DNA of 64,000 nt from Streptococcus himalayensis (GCF_001708305.1 NZ_CP016953.1:8501-72500), one strand, 5' to 3'. Shown: positions 1-15,100, counted from the stretch's first letter. Numbers and translations are program-made. Notes: generated by a model from the letters alone, not told the origin.

Positions 1-3000
1 GTGAAGGTATTAGATACTAGGACATAACCCTTATCTGTATACTCTTTAATCTTATCGGCAGTTGTATACGGGATAAGATCACCAGATTTACCTGACTTGG
101 ACTCAACGGCAAGGTTTTTACCAGTTGTTTGATCAACGTAGGTAATCGTTGCCTTTTGGTCATCTGCCACATACGTAATGACCGTATTTTCACCTGGATC
201 TTTTGGCGTTGGTGGTGTATAGCCGCCTGCTGGATTCTTTGGATCCGCCGGAGTCAATGGTTGACCATCTGGATCTTGTGGGGTATATCCTGGGACATAC
301 GGAATCGTAACCGTTGGCTCACCTGGAACCGTTGGTTTCTCTGGTGTTGGATCTGGATATGGAAGCGGAGTTGGTTTTTCCTCACCTGGTTTGTTTGGTA
401 CCCAGCTTGCTAGTTTGCCATAGTAAACGGTGTGTTCAATATTTGAACTTGTTTCTGTTAAACCAGTAACTTCTTCAATCACCGCGTCGTCCGCCTTCAC
501 AAGGTAATGACCAGAAACTACTGGAGACGTTACAGCGTCAAACGTAGTATCGTTATCCTTAGCTGTCCAAGGAGTAGATTCAATCACTTCCCCTGTTACC
601 TTGTTCACGGTTACAGAACGAGTGAAGGTTACAGAGTCTGTCGCGTCTTTGGCAAGGGTATCTCCACTATCTTTTTCCTTATAGTGGATGGTTTGCGTAA
701 TGACTTTGTTCAAGCCATCTTGACCTGTCTCAGCTGGCCACTTAGGTCCTTCTGGGAAGCCAGGGTTGATTGGCTCACCTGGGGTCTTAGGAGCTGTCGG
801 TGGCACTTCTTCCGTACCTTGTTTAAGGGTAACGACGAAGTTTTGATCCACAGCTGAATCATTGTCGAATTTCTCTTTACCATCTGTGAAGGTATTAGAT
901 ACTAGGACATAACCCTTATCTGTATACTCTTTAATCTTATCGGCAGTTGTATACGGGATAAGATCACCAGATTTACCTGACTTGGACTCAACGGCAAGGT
1001 TTTTACCAGTTGTTTGATCAACGTAGGTAATCGTTGCCTTTTGGTCATCTGCCACATACGTAATGACCGTATTTTCACCTGGATCTTTTGGCGTTGGTGG
1101 TGTATAGCCGCCTGCTGGATTCTTTGGATCCGCCGGAGTCAATGGTTGACCATCTGGATCTTGTGGGGTATATCCTGGGACATACGGAATCGTAACCGTT
1201 GGCTCACCTGGAACCGTTGGTTTCTCTGGTGTTGGATCTGGATATGGAAGCGGAGTTGGTTTTTCCTCACCTGGTTTGTTTGGTACCCAGCTTGCTAGTT
1301 TGCCATAGTAAACGGTGTGTTCAATATTTGAACTTGTTTCTGTTAAACCAGTAACTTCTTCAATCACCGCGTCGTCCGCCTTCACAAGGTAATGACCAGA
1401 AACTACTGGAGACGTTACAGCGTCAAACGTAGTATCGTTATCCTTAGCTGTCCAAGGAGTAGATTCAATCACTTCCCCTGTTACCTTGTTCACGGTTACA
1501 GAACGAGTGAAGGTTACAGAGTCTGTCGCGTCTTTGGCAAGGGTATCTCCACTATCTTTTTCCTTATAGTGGATGGTTTGCGTAATGACTTTGTTCAAGC
1601 CATCTTGACCTGTCTCAGCTGGCCACTTAGGTCCTTCTGGGAAGCCAGGGTTAATTGGCTCACCTGGGGTCTTAGGAGCTGTCGGTGGCACTTCTTCCGT
1701 ACCTTGTTTAAGGGTAACGACGAAGTTTTGATCCGCAGCTGAATCATTGTCGAATTTCTCTTTACCATCCGTGAAGGTATTAGATACTAGGACATAACCC
1801 TTATCTGTATACTCTTTAATCTTATCGGCAGTTGTATACGGGATAGGATCACCAGATTTACCTGACTTGGACTCAACGGCAAGGTTTTTACCAGTTGTTT
1901 GATCAACGTAGGTAATTGTTGCCTTTTGGTCATCTGCCACATACGTAATGACCGTATTTTCACCTGGATCTTTTGGCGTTGGTGGCGTATAGCCTGCCTC
2001 TGGATTCTTTGGATCTGCCGGAGTCAATGGTTGACCATCTGGATCTTGTGGGGTATATCCTGGGACATACGGAATCGTAACCGTTGGCTCACCTGGAACC
2101 GTTGGATTCTCTGGTGTTGGATCTGGATATGGAAGCGGAGTTGGTTTTTCCTCACCTGGTTTGTTTGGTACCCAGCTTGCTAGTTTGCCATAGTAAACGG
2201 TGTGTTCAATATTTGAACTTGTTTCTGTTAAACCAGTGACTGCTTCAATCTCCGCGTCGTCCGCCTTCACAAGGTAATGACCAGAAACTACTGGAGACGT
2301 TACAGCGTCAAACGTAGTATCGTTATCCTTAGCTGTCCAAGGAGTAGATTCAATCACTTCCCCTGTTACCTTGTTCACGGTTACAGAACGAGTGAAGGTT
2401 ACAGAGTCTGTCGCGTCTTTGGCAAGGGTATCTCCACTATCTTTTTCCTTATAGTGGATGGTTTGCGTAATGACTTTGTTCAAGCCATCTTGACCTGTCT
2501 CAGCTGGCCACTTAGGTCCTTCTGGGAAGCCAGGGTTAATTGGCTCACCTGGGGTCTTAGGAGCTGTCGGTGGCACTTCTTCCGTACCTTGTTTAAGGGT
2601 AACGACGAAGTTTTGATCCGCAGCTGAATCATTGTCGAATTTCTCTTTACCATCCGTGAAGGTATTAGATACTAGGACATAACCCTTATCTGTATACTCT
2701 TTAATCTTATCGGCAGTTGTATACGGGATAGGATCACCAGATTTACCTGACTTGGACTCAACGGCAAGGTTTTTACCAGTTGTTTGATCAACGTAGGTAA
2801 TTGTTGCCTTTTGGTCATCTGCCACATACGTAATGACCGTATTTTCACCTGGATCTTTTGGCGTTGGTGGCGTATAGCCTGCCTCTGGATTCTTTGGATC
2901 TGCCGGAGTCAATGGTTGACCATCTGGATCTTGTGGGGTATATCCTGGGACATACGGAATCGTAACCGTTGGCTCACCTGGAACCGTTGGCTTCTCTGGT

Positions 3001-6000
3001 GTTGGATCTGGATATGGAAGCGGAGTTGGTTTTTCCTCACCTGGTTTGTTTGGTACCCAGCTTGCTAGTTTGCCATAGTAAACGGTGTGTTCAATATTTG
3101 AACTTGTTTCTGTTAAACCAGTGACTGCTTCAATCTCCGCGTCGTCCGCCTTCACAAGGTAATGACCAGAAACTACTGGAGACGTTACAGCGTCAAACGT
3201 AGTATCGTTATCCTTAGCTGTCCAAGGAGTAGATTCAATCACTTCCCCTGTTACCTTGTTCACGGTTACAGAACGAGTGAAGGTTACAGAGTCTGTCGCG
3301 TCTTTGGCAAGGGTATCTCCACTATCTTTTTCCTTATAGTGGATGGTTTGCGTAATGACTTTGTTCAAGCCATCTTGACCTGTCTCAGCTGGCCACTTAG
3401 GTCCTTCTGGATAGTCAGGGTTAATTGGCTTGGTTGGATCCTTAGGATCTGTCGGTGGTACCGTTACTTTGCCTGGTTTCAAGCGAACTTCGAAGTTTTG
3501 AGAAACAGTTGTTCCATCATCTACTGTATCGAAGGTCAAGCCATCTGCTGGGAAGTCGTTGCTTACAAGCTCATAGCCTTTCTTCTTATAGTCTTCAATC
3601 GTTGCTTGAGGACTGTAAGGGCTCTTCGCACCAGTCTTACCTGCTAGATCTTCATGGCTCAACTCAGTGTTTCCATTACCGTCTAGACCTGTATCGATGA
3701 AGGTTACTTTAGCTTTTTGATCACCAGCGTTGTAAGTAACTGTGACTTCACGATTTTTCGCGTCTGCCGTGATGTTTTCTTCTGCGGCAACAACGGCTTT
3801 GTCAGGAGTGTACCCTGCAATAGTTGGAGACGTTACAGCGTCAAACGTTGTGTCCTCATTGTCCGCTACCCAATCACCGTAAGTAACAGTTTTATCTACC
3901 AAGTCAACAGTCGCATTGCGCTTGAAGGTCAAGGTTTCTGTGACATCCTTCGCTGCTTCTCTACCATCTGCGTATTTGTAATGAATGGTACGAGTAACAG
4001 TTTTCACCAATTCTTTCTTATCAGTGACACCATTTGGCCATTCTGGGTTGTCAGATGGTGGAACTACCTGTGTACCATGTTTCAAGTGAACTTCAAATGT
4101 TTGTGAAGCACCTTTCTCATCATCAACTGCATCGAATACTACACCAGTTGCTGGATAGTTATCTGATACGAGAACATAACCTTGAGCAGTCAATTTATCA
4201 ATCGTTGGTTTTGTACGATAGTCACTTGTTTGATCTGTCTTACCTGTTAGATCTTCATGGCTCAACTCAGTGTTTCCTTTACCGTCTAGACCTGTATCGA
4301 TGAAGGTTACTTTAGCTTTTTGATCGTTAGCCTCATACGTGATTGGCGTATCTTTACCTGGATCTTTTGGCGTTGGTGGCGTATAGCCTGCCTCTGGATT
4401 CTTTGGATCTGCCGGAGTCAATGGTTGACCATCTGGATCTTGTGGGGTATATCCTGGGACATACGGAATCGTAACCGTTGGCTCACCTGGAACCGTTGGC
4501 TTCTCTGGTGTTGGATCTGGATATGGAAGCGGAGTTGGTTTTTCCTCACCTGGTTTGTTTGGTACCCAGCTTGCTAGTTTGCCATAGTAAACGGTGTGTT
4601 CAATATTTGAACTTGTTTCTGTTAAACCAGTGACTGCTTCAATCTCCGCGTCGTCCGCCTTCACAAGGTAATGACCAGAAACTACTGGAGACGTTACAGC
4701 GTCAAACGTAGTATCGTTATCCTTAGCTGTCCAAGGAGTAGATTCAATCACTTCCCCTGTTACCTTGTTCACGGTTACAGAACGAGTGAAGGTTACAGAG
4801 TCTGTCGCGTCTTTGGCAAGGGTATCTCCACTATCTTTTTCCTTATAGTGGATGGTTTGCGTAATGACTTTGTTCAAGCCATCTTGACCTGTCTCAGCTG
4901 GCCACTTAGGTCCTTCTGGATAGTCAGGGTTAATTGGCTTGGTTGGATCCTTAGGATCTGTCGGTGGTACCGTTACTTTGCCTGGTTTCAAGCGAACTTC
5001 GAAGTTTTGAGAAACAGTTGTTCCATCATCTACTGTATCGAAGGTCAAGCCATCTGCTGGGAAGTCGTTGCTTACAAGCTCATAGCCTTTCTTCTTATAG
5101 TCTTCAATCGTTGCTTGAGGACTGTAAGGGCTCTTCGCACCAGTCTTACCTGCTAGATCTTCATGGCTCAACTCAGTGTTTCCATTACCGTCTAGACCTG
5201 TATCGATGAAGGTTACTTTAGCTTTTTGATCACCAGCGTTGTAAGTAACTGTGACTTCACGATTTTTCGCGTCTGCCGTGATGTTTTCTTCTGCGGCAAC
5301 AACGGCTTTGTCAGGAGTGTACCCTGCAATAGTTGGAGACGTTACAGCGTCAAACGTTGTGTCCTCATTGTCCGCTACCCAATCACCGTAAGTAACAGTT
5401 TTATCTACCAAGTCAACAGTCGCATTGCGCTTGAAGGTCAAGGTTTCTGTGACATCCTTCGCTGCTTCTCTACCATCTGCGTATTTGTAATGAATGGTAC
5501 GAGTAACAGTTTTCACCAATTCTTTCTTATCAGTGACACCATTTGGCCATTCTGGGTTGTCAGATGGTGGAACTACCTGTGTACCATGTTTCAAGTGAAC
5601 TTCAAATGTTTGTGAAGCACCTTTCTCATCATCAACTGCATCGAATACTACACCAGTTGCTGGATAGTTATCTGATACGAGAACATAACCTTGAGCAGTC
5701 AATTTATCAATCGTTGGTTTTGTACGATAGTCACTTGTTTGATCTGTCTTACCTGTTAGATCTTCATGGCTCAACTCAGTGTTTCCTTTACCGTCTAGAC
5801 CTGTATCGATGAAGGTTACTTTAGCTTTTTGATCGTTAGCCTCATACGTGATTGGCGTATCTTTACCTGGATCTTTTGGCGTTGGTGGCGTATAGCCTGC
5901 CTCTGGATTCTTTGGATCTGCCGGAGTCAATGGTTGACCATCTGGATCTTGTGGGGTATATCCTGGGACATACGGAATCGTAACCGTTGGCTCACCTGGA

Positions 6001-9000
6001 ACCGTTGGTTTCTCTGGTGTTGGATCTGGATATGGAAGCGGAGTTGGTTTTTCCTCACCTGGTTTGTTTGGTACCCAGCTTGCTAGTTTGCCATAGTAAA
6101 CGGTGTGTTCAATATTTGAACTTGTTTCTGTTAAACCAGTAACTTCTTCAATCACCGCGTCGTCCGCCTTCACAAGGTAATGACCAGAAACTACTGGAGA
6201 CGTTACAGCGTCAAACGTAGTATCGTTATCCTTAGCTGTCCAAGGAGTAGATTCAATCACTTCCCCTGTTACCTTGTTCACGGTTACAGAACGAGTGAAG
6301 GTTACAGAGTCTGTCGCGTCTTTGGCAAGGGTATCTCCACTATCTTTTTCCTTATAGTGGATGGTTTGCGTAATGACTTTGTTCAAGCCATCTTGACCTG
6401 TCTCAGCTGGCCACTTAGGTCCTTCTGGGAAGCCAGGGTTGATTGGCTCACCTGGGGTCTTAGGAGCTGTCGGTGGCACTTCTTCCGTACCTTGTTTAAG
6501 GGTAACGACGAAGTTTTGATCCACAGCTGAATCATTGTCGAATTTCTCTTTACCATCTGTGAAGGTATTAGATACTAGGACATAACCCTTATCTGTATAC
6601 TCTTTAATCTTATCGGCAGTTGTATACGGGATAAGATCACCAGATTTACCTGACTTGGACTCAACGGCAAGGTTTTTACCAGTTGTTTGATCAACGTAGG
6701 TAATCGTTGCCTTTTGGTCATCTGCCACATACGTAATGACCGTATTTTCACCTGGATCTTTTGGCGTTGGTGGTGTATAGCCGCCTGCTGGATTCTTTGG
6801 ATCCGCCGGAGTCAATGGTTGACCATCTGGATCTTGTGGGGTATATCCTGGGACATACGGAATCGTAACCGTTGGCTCACCTGGAACCGTTGGTTTCTCT
6901 GGTGTTGGATCTGGATATGGAAGCGGAGTTGGTTTTTCCTCACCTGGTTTGTTTGGTACCCAGCTTGCTAGTTTGCCATAGTAAACGGTGTGTTCAATAT
7001 TTGAACTTGTTTCTGTTAAACCAGTAACTTCTTCAATCACCGCGTCGTCCGCCTTCACAAGGTAATGACCAGAAACTACTGGAGACGTTACAGCGTCAAA
7101 CGTAGTATCGTTATCCTTAGCTGTCCAAGGAGTAGATTCAATCACTTCCCCTGTTACCTTGTTCACGGTTACAGAACGAGTGAAGGTTACAGAGTCTGTC
7201 GCGTCTTTGGCAAGGGTATCTCCACTATCTTTTTCCTTATAGTGGATGGTTTGCGTAATGACTTTGTTCAAGCCATCTTGACCTGTCTCAGCTGGCCACT
7301 TAGGTCCTTCTGGGAAGCCAGGGTTAATTGGCTCACCTGGGGTCTTAGGAGCTGTCGGTGGCACTTCTTCCGTACCTTGTTTAAGGGTAACGACGAAGTT
7401 TTGATCCGCAGCTGAATCATTGTCGAATTTCTCTTTACCATCCGTGAAGGTATTAGATACTAGGACATAACCCTTATCTGTATACTCTTTAATCTTATCG
7501 GCAGTTGTATACGGGATAGGATCACCAGATTTACCTGACTTGGACTCAACGGCAAGGTTTTTACCAGTTGTTTGATCAACGTAGGTAATTGTTGCCTTTT
7601 GGTCATCTGCCACATACGTAATGACCGTATTTTCACCTGGATCTTTTGGCGTTGGTGGCGTATAGCCTGCCTCTGGATTCTTTGGATCTGCCGGAGTCAA
7701 TGGTTGACCATCTGGATCTTGTGGGGTATATCCTGGGACATACGGAATCGTAACCGTTGGCTCACCTGGAACCGTTGGCTTCTCTGGTGTTGGATCTGGA
7801 TATGGAAGCGGAGTTGGTTTTTCCTCACCTGGTTTGTTTGGTACCCAGCTTGCTAGTTTGCCATAGTAAACGGTGTGTTCAATATTTGAACTTGTTTCTG
7901 TTAAACCAGTGACTGCTTCAATCTCCGCGTCGTCCGCCTTCACAAGGTAATGACCAGAAACTACTGGAGACGTTACAGCGTCAAACGTAGTATCGTTATC
8001 CTTAGCTGTCCAAGGAGTAGATTCAATCACTTCCCCTGTTACCTTGTTCACGGTTACAGAACGAGTGAAGGTTACAGAGTCTGTCGCGTCTTTGGCAAGG
8101 GTATCTCCACTATCTTTTTCCTTATAGTGGATGGTTTGCGTAATGACTTTGTTCAAGCCATCTTGACCTGTCTCAGCTGGCCACTTAGGTCCTTCTGGAT
8201 AGTCAGGGTTAATTGGCTTGGTTGGATCCTTAGGATCTGTCGGTGGTACCGTTACTTTGCCTGGTTTCAAGCGAACTTCGAAGTTTTGAGAAACAGTTGT
8301 TCCATCATCTACTGTATCGAAGGTCAAGCCATCTGCTGGGAAGTCGTTGCTTACAAGCTCATAGCCTTTCTTCTTATAGTCTTCAATCGTTGCTTGAGGA
8401 CTGTAAGGGCTCTTCGCACCAGTCTTACCTGCTAGATCTTCATGGCTCAACTCAGTGTTTCCATTACCGTCTAGACCTGTATCGATGAAGGTTACTTTAG
8501 CTTTTTGATCACCAGCGTTGTAAGTAACTGTGACTTCACGATTTTTCGCGTCTGCCGTGATGTTTTCTTCTGCGGCAACAACGGCTTTGTCAGGAGTGTA
8601 CCCTGCAATAGTTGGAGACGTTACAGCGTCAAACGTTGTGTCCTCATTGTCCGCTACCCAATCACCGTAAGTAACAGTTTTATCTACCAAGTCAACAGTC
8701 GCATTGCGCTTGAAGGTCAAGGTTTCTGTGACATCCTTCGCTGCTTCTCTACCATCTGCGTATTTGTAATGAATGGTACGAGTAACAGTTTTCACCAATT
8801 CTTTCTTATCAGTGACACCATTTGGCCATTCTGGGTTGTCAGATGGTGGAACTACCTGTGTACCATGTTTCAAGTGAACTTCAAATGTTTGTGAAGCACC
8901 TTTCTCATCATCAACTGCATCGAATACTACACCAGTTGCTGGATAGTTATCTGATACGAGAACATAACCTTGAGCAGTCAATTTATCAATCGTTGGTTTT

Positions 9001-12000
9001 GTACGATAGTCACTTGTTTGATCTGTCTTACCTGTTAGATCTTCATGGCTCAACTCAGTGTTTCCTTTACCGTCTAGACCTGTATCGATGAAGGTTACTT
9101 TAGCTTTTTGATCGTTAGCCTCATACGTGATTGGCGTATCTTTACCTGGATCTTTTGGCGTTGGTGGCGTATAGCCTGCCTCTGGATTCTTTGGATCTGC
9201 CGGAGTCAATGGTTGACCATCTGGATCTTGTGGGGTATATCCTGGGACATACGGAATCGTAACCGTTGGCTCACCTGGAACCGTTGGCTTCTCTGGTGTT
9301 GGATCTGGATATGGAAGCGGAGTTGGTTTTTCCTCACCTGGTTTGTTTGGTACCCAGCTTGCTAGTTTGCCATAGTAAACGGTGTGTTCAATATTTGAAC
9401 TTGTTTCTGTTAAACCAGTGACTGCTTCAATCTCCGCGTCGTCCGCCTTCACAAGGTAATGACCAGAAACTACTGGAGACGTTACAGCGTCAAACGTAGT
9501 ATCGTTATCCTTAGCTGTCCAAGGAGTAGATTCAATCACTTCCCCTGTTACCTTGTTCACGGTTACAGAACGAGTGAAGGTTACAGAGTCTGTCGCGTCT
9601 TTGGCAAGGGTATCTCCACTATCTTTTTCCTTATAGTGGATGGTTTGCGTAATGACTTTGTTCAAGCCATCTTGACCTGTCTCAGCTGGCCACTTAGGTC
9701 CTTCTGGATAGTCAGGGTTAATTGGCTTGGTTGGATCCTTAGGATCTGTCGGTGGTACCGTTACTTTGCCTGGTTTCAAGCGAACTTCGAAGTTTTGAGA
9801 AACAGTTGTTCCATCATCTACTGTATCGAAGGTCAAGCCATCTGCTGGGAAGTCGTTGCTTACAAGCTCATAGCCTTTCTTCTTATAGTCTTCAATCGTT
9901 GCTTGAGGACTGTAAGGGCTCTTCGCACCAGTCTTACCTGCTAGATCTTCATGGCTCAACTCAGTGTTTCCATTACCGTCTAGACCTGTATCGATGAAGG
10001 TTACTTTAGCTTTTTGATCACCAGCGTTGTAAGTAACTGTGACTTCACGATTTTTCGCGTCTGCCGTGATGTTTTCTTCTGCGGCAACAACGGCTTTGTC
10101 AGGAGTGTACCCTGCAATAGTTGGAGACGTTACAGCGTCAAACGTTGTGTCCTCATTGTCCGCTACCCAATCACCGTAAGTAACAGTTTTATCTACCAAG
10201 TCAACAGTCGCATTGCGCTTGAAGGTCAAGGTTTCTGTGACATCCTTCGCTGCTTCTCTACCATCTGCGTATTTGTAATGAATGGTACGAGTAACAGTTT
10301 TCACCAATTCTTTCTTATCAGTGACACCATTTGGCCATTCTGGGTTGTCAGATGGTGGAACTACCTGTGTACCATGTTTCAAGTGAACTTCAAATGTTTG
10401 TGAAGCACCTTTCTCATCATCAACTGCATCGAATACTACACCAGTTGCTGGATAGTTATCTGATACGAGAACATAACCTTGAGCAGTCAATTTATCAATC
10501 GTTGGTTTTGTACGATAGTCACTTGTTTGATCTGTCTTACCTGTTAGATCTTCATGGCTCAACTCAGTGTTTCCTTTACCGTCTAGACCTGTATCGATGA
10601 AGGTTACTTTAGCTTTTTGATCGTTAGCCTCATACGTGATTGGCGTATCTTTACCTGGATCTTTTGGCGTTGGTGGCGTATAGCCTGCCTCTGGATTCTT
10701 TGGATCTGCCGGAGTCAATGGTTGACCATCTGGATCTTGTGGGGTATATCCTGGGACATACGGAATCGTAACCGTTGGCTCACCTGGAACCGTTGGCTTC
10801 TCTGGTGTTGGATCTGGATATGGAAGCGGAGTTGGTTTTTCCTCACCTGGTTTGTTTGGTACCCAGCTTGCTAGTTTGCCATAGTAAACGGTGTGTTCAA
10901 TATTTGAACTTGTTTCTGTTAAACCAGTGACTGCTTCAATCTCCGCGTCGTCCGCCTTCACAAGGTAATGACCAGAAACTACTGGAGACGTTACAGCGTC
11001 AAACGTAGTATCGTTATCCTTAGCTGTCCAAGGAGTAGATTCAATCACTTCCCCTGTTACCTTGTTCACGGTTACAGAACGAGTGAAGGTTACAGAGTCT
11101 GTCGCGTCTTTGGCAAGGGTATCTCCACTATCTTTTTCCTTATAGTGGATGGTTTGCGTAATGACTTTGTTCAAGCCATCTTGACCTGTCTCAGCTGGCC
11201 ACTTAGGTCCTTCTGGATAGTCAGGGTTAATTGGCTTGGTTGGATCCTTAGGATCTGTCGGTGGTACCGTTACTTTGCCTGGTTTCAAGCGAACTTCGAA
11301 GTTTTGAGAAACAGTTGTTCCATCATCTACTGTATCGAAGGTCAAGCCATCTGCTGGGAAGTCGTTGCTTACAAGCTCATAGCCTTTCTTCTTATAGTCT
11401 TCAATCGTTGCTTGAGGACTGTAAGGGCTCTTCGCACCAGTCTTACCTGCTAGATCTTCATGGCTCAACTCAGTGTTTCCATTACCGTCTAGACCTGTAT
11501 CGATGAAGGTTACTTTAGCTTTTTGATCACCAGCGTTGTAAGTAACTGTGACTTCACGATTTTTCGCGTCTGCCGTGATGTTTTCTTCTGCGGCAACAAC
11601 GGCTTTGTCAGGAGTGTACCCTGCAATAGTTGGAGACGTTACAGCGTCAAACGTTGTGTCCTCATTGTCCGCTACCCAATCACCGTAAGTAACAGTTTTA
11701 TCTACCAAGTCAACAGTCGCATTGCGCTTGAAGGTCAAGGTTTCTGTGACATCCTTCGCTGCTTCTCTACCATCTGCGTATTTGTAATGAATGGTACGAG
11801 TAACAGTTTTCACCAATTCTTTCTTATCAGTGACACCATTTGGCCATTCTGGGTTGTCAGATGGTGGAACTACCTGTGTACCATGTTTCAAGTGAACTTC
11901 AAATGTTTGTGAAGCACCTTTCTCATCATCAACTGCATCGAATACTACACCAGTTGCTGGATAGTTATCTGATACGAGAACATAACCTTGAGCAGTCAAT

Positions 12001-12110
12001 TTATCAATCGTTGGTTTTGTACGATAGTCACTTGTTTGATCTGTCTTACCAGGCACATTTTTTACTTCGATGTTCTTTTTAGCGGTATCATCGATGAAGG
12101 TTACGGTCGC
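1..12110 (-). repeat. Near-identical tandem repeats coding for mucin-binding domain pairs
   Basis: Equivalent positions recur at these spacings. A 885-bp unit (295 aa: one B1+B2 pair plus linker) is seen between 129, 1014, 1899 and 2784, and between 6687 and 7572. A 1509-bp unit (503 aa: two pairs, one of 603 bp without linker and one of 906 bp with linker) is seen between 3717 and 5226, and between 8505, 10014 and 11523. A larger period of 4788 bp (two 1509 plus two 885 units) relates 3717 to 8505, 4320 to 9108 and 5226 to 10014. Copies differ by only a few bases. Units to the right of about 12110 are diverged single copies. Confidence 0.95.
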
Positions 12111-15100
12111 TTTTTGATTGTTAGCCTCATACGTGATTGGCGTATCTTGACTTGGATCATTTGGAATTGCTGGAGGGTTGAAGCCTTGAGTTGGATCTCC
12201 AGGAACTTTTGGAGTTAAAGCGCCACCTGGACCTTGTGGGGTATATCCAGGGATATTTGGAATAATTCCTTCTTCTGGCGTTCCAGGTTTTGTCGGATCC
12301 GTTGGATGATTTGGATATTGGATAGGATCTTTAGGTTCCTTTCCAGCCGGCACCTTTGGAACCCAGCTTCCTAGTTTCGTATAGTAAACGGTTTCCTCTA
12401 TATCCTGACTATTTTCTGTCAAGTTCGTCTTTTCAGGAACTTCGCCCTTATCCGCTAGATAGCCGGCAAGTTTCGGACTCGTAATAGCGTCAAACGTAGT
12501 ATCGCCATCCTTAGCTGTCCAGTCTGTATACGTTATCTTCTTGGTAACAAGGTTAACTTTAGCAGAACGTTCAAATGTGACTTTATCTGACCGATCTGGA
12601 CTTGCTTGTCTATTGTCCGCTTTAAACTTGTAGTGAACAACCCTGTTAATATCTTTAACCAACTGTTGTTTATCTGCTTCTTTAACACCTTCTGGCCACT
12701 CTGGGGTTTCAGAAGGTGGAACAGTCACAACTTTTTGACGAAGCTTAACCACATAATCTTGAGAGATGGTAGTATCATCATTTATACTATCATAATAGGT
12801 AATCCCCTTAGGAAATCCATCCGATACAAGTTCATAACCTTGGCTCTCGTAATTTGAAATCTCATCGGTAGTTGTATACTTGATAGGATCACCAGATTTA
12901 CCTTTTACCTCATCTGTTTTTAAGGGAGTAGTTCCCTGACCATCTTCTCCTACATTAATATAGGTGATACGAGCCTTTTGTTCTTTCTTATAAACGACAA
13001 CTGTCTCATAATTATTGGTAAAACCAGTATTTGAGTAATTATTGAAATAGCTATCAGAAATGATTGTATTCCCATTTTCATCTTGGGTTGTGACTGTATC
13101 TGTAATGACCGCATTGGTCAATACAGCCGTGACCGTCTCTGCATCTGCTCCAGTTTTAATATTTGGGACATTTGAGGTAAGAATACTTGGTGAGTACCCT
13201 TTAAGGTCTTTAACTTTATGGTCCTTATCGAAAGCAGATTTAGGAGAAGCAACACTATCATAAGTATTCGTTGTATTGTCTGTACCAGTCACCAGCCAGC
13301 CAGTATCGGCAATCCCATCTCCATTAACATCTTTGACGATATAGCGAGCTTTCTTATAGGCTGCAAGGAAATCATCTCCATTATCAACGATACTTCCTTC
13401 GAGCGTATTAAGGAATCGTGCAAGGTCAATCCCAGCTTCAATCTTTCTTGTCCAGTCTGATTTTTGAACAACAACCAATGGTTTCCCATCTTCCCCTAAA
13501 ACAGGTGTTCCATCTTCATAGACATAGCGGATTGTATTGGTATGTTGTGCAACTGGAGCGATAACTGTACCATTTGAAATCCAAATGTTTTGACGGTTAC
13601 TGTTAACCGGATCAATTCCGTAGTCCGGATCGTTTACTAATACACTTCCTGCAGAAGAAAGGGTAGGATCAGAAAGGGCATTCGATGGTTGGATTTCAGG
13701 TCTAGCACCTGGTAGGAATCCAGCAACTGGTAGTGCACCACTTTGAATATTGGTCCAAACAGAACTTACTTTAGTTTTTTGGTCCTTATTGTCCAAATTC
13801 AAAGAGTAAACTGTATAAGTCCCATTCGTCACACCTTCTGGTCCGTTGAACTCAATTTTAGCGCCATCGGCTTTAGTTTTAGCGCTCACATAAAGAATAT
13901 TCCCATGTGGAATTTTTTCCGGATTATTTCCTTGAGGGATTTCAGGAGGAAGGTGTCCCTCAATAGCTCCAGCAGAAATCCCTGATGATTTCGTATAACG
14001 AAGAAGAGAGACGTAGGCTGGATTATTAAACTGGAAGGTCACATCCTTAGAGCCACCCAACGGAACTGAAATCAACTCTGCATAGTAGTTGGTATTATCG
14101 TCCCGGATGTCAACAATGGAACCTTCATTAGCTTTAAATAGCGGTACTGGCTTTCTTTCTACTTTTCGTGAGTCTAGAGAGATAACATCATCCCAGTCAT
14201 TATCTCCACGATTGTCCATCTGAACACGGAAGGTTGCAAACGCATCAACAGTCAATGTTCCGTCTTCATCTACACCGATATAGTTATATCCATCAAACGC
14301 TCCAGATGGCCCAGGAAATTCTCTACTTTTTCCTTTCCCATCAGAATGGAAGGTATTAACTGAGTTTTTTCCAAAGAAGATATGAGAGTCGTCTCCAAGC
14401 TCAAGCGCTACACCACGACCCTGATTTTCAAAGCGAACTTTAGATTTTTCTCCAGATGTAAATCTTGCATTGTGGCCAGTGATGATTCCATCACGTCCTG
14501 TAAAGTTAAAGGTAGCTCCCTCTCCAATAGAGATGATTGCTGAGGAATCTTTAACTTTACTTATACCCCTAGCTCCATAGCCGCCAAAACGATCAGCTGG
14601 TGTTATAGCGTCATCAGGACGTTTTACACCGATAGAAATCCCTTGACCAATACTTGTATTTAGATTCAAAGTAGAATTTTTACCAGTGATTACTTGACCA
14701 TCTGTAGGCATGAAAATACCAGCATTATGGTAGCGGATAGGATCTTTAGCTCCTGTGGTATTCATATTGATGGTCAAGGACGCAGCATCTTTGACTTCAA
14801 CCTTGCTACCGTTTGGAAGATTGATCCCATCACCGCTAGGAGAACGACTAATAGTCAAGGACGCACCTTCAGAAACCGTCACTGAAGAAGCATCATGAAT
14901 ATTTGCTTCACGACGTTCACGGTTATGGACCGTTTCTGCGGCGGCTGTAGTCGCAGTTCCTACATTTTTTTGGACATATTGGACTTGACCTGTTTTAGTT
15001 GTGTATGATTCACTGACAGTTGACGTAGTATTTCCTTTAATAACAACTGCTGTGTCACCTCCACCTCCATAAAGAGAGGAACCGTTAGCCGTTACATTGT

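Noticed and set aside
1..12110. Regularly spaced direct repeats resembling a CRISPR array
   Set aside because: Units are hundreds of bases long, code for protein domains and have no short repeat-spacer structure or cas genes.
129..12218. Many W-rich plus-strand ORFs of 76-161 codons repeated across the first 12 kb
   Set aside because: They are the reverse strand of the adhesin repeats (proline and threonine codons read as tryptophan and glycine). They lack ribosome sites and recur with the repeat period.
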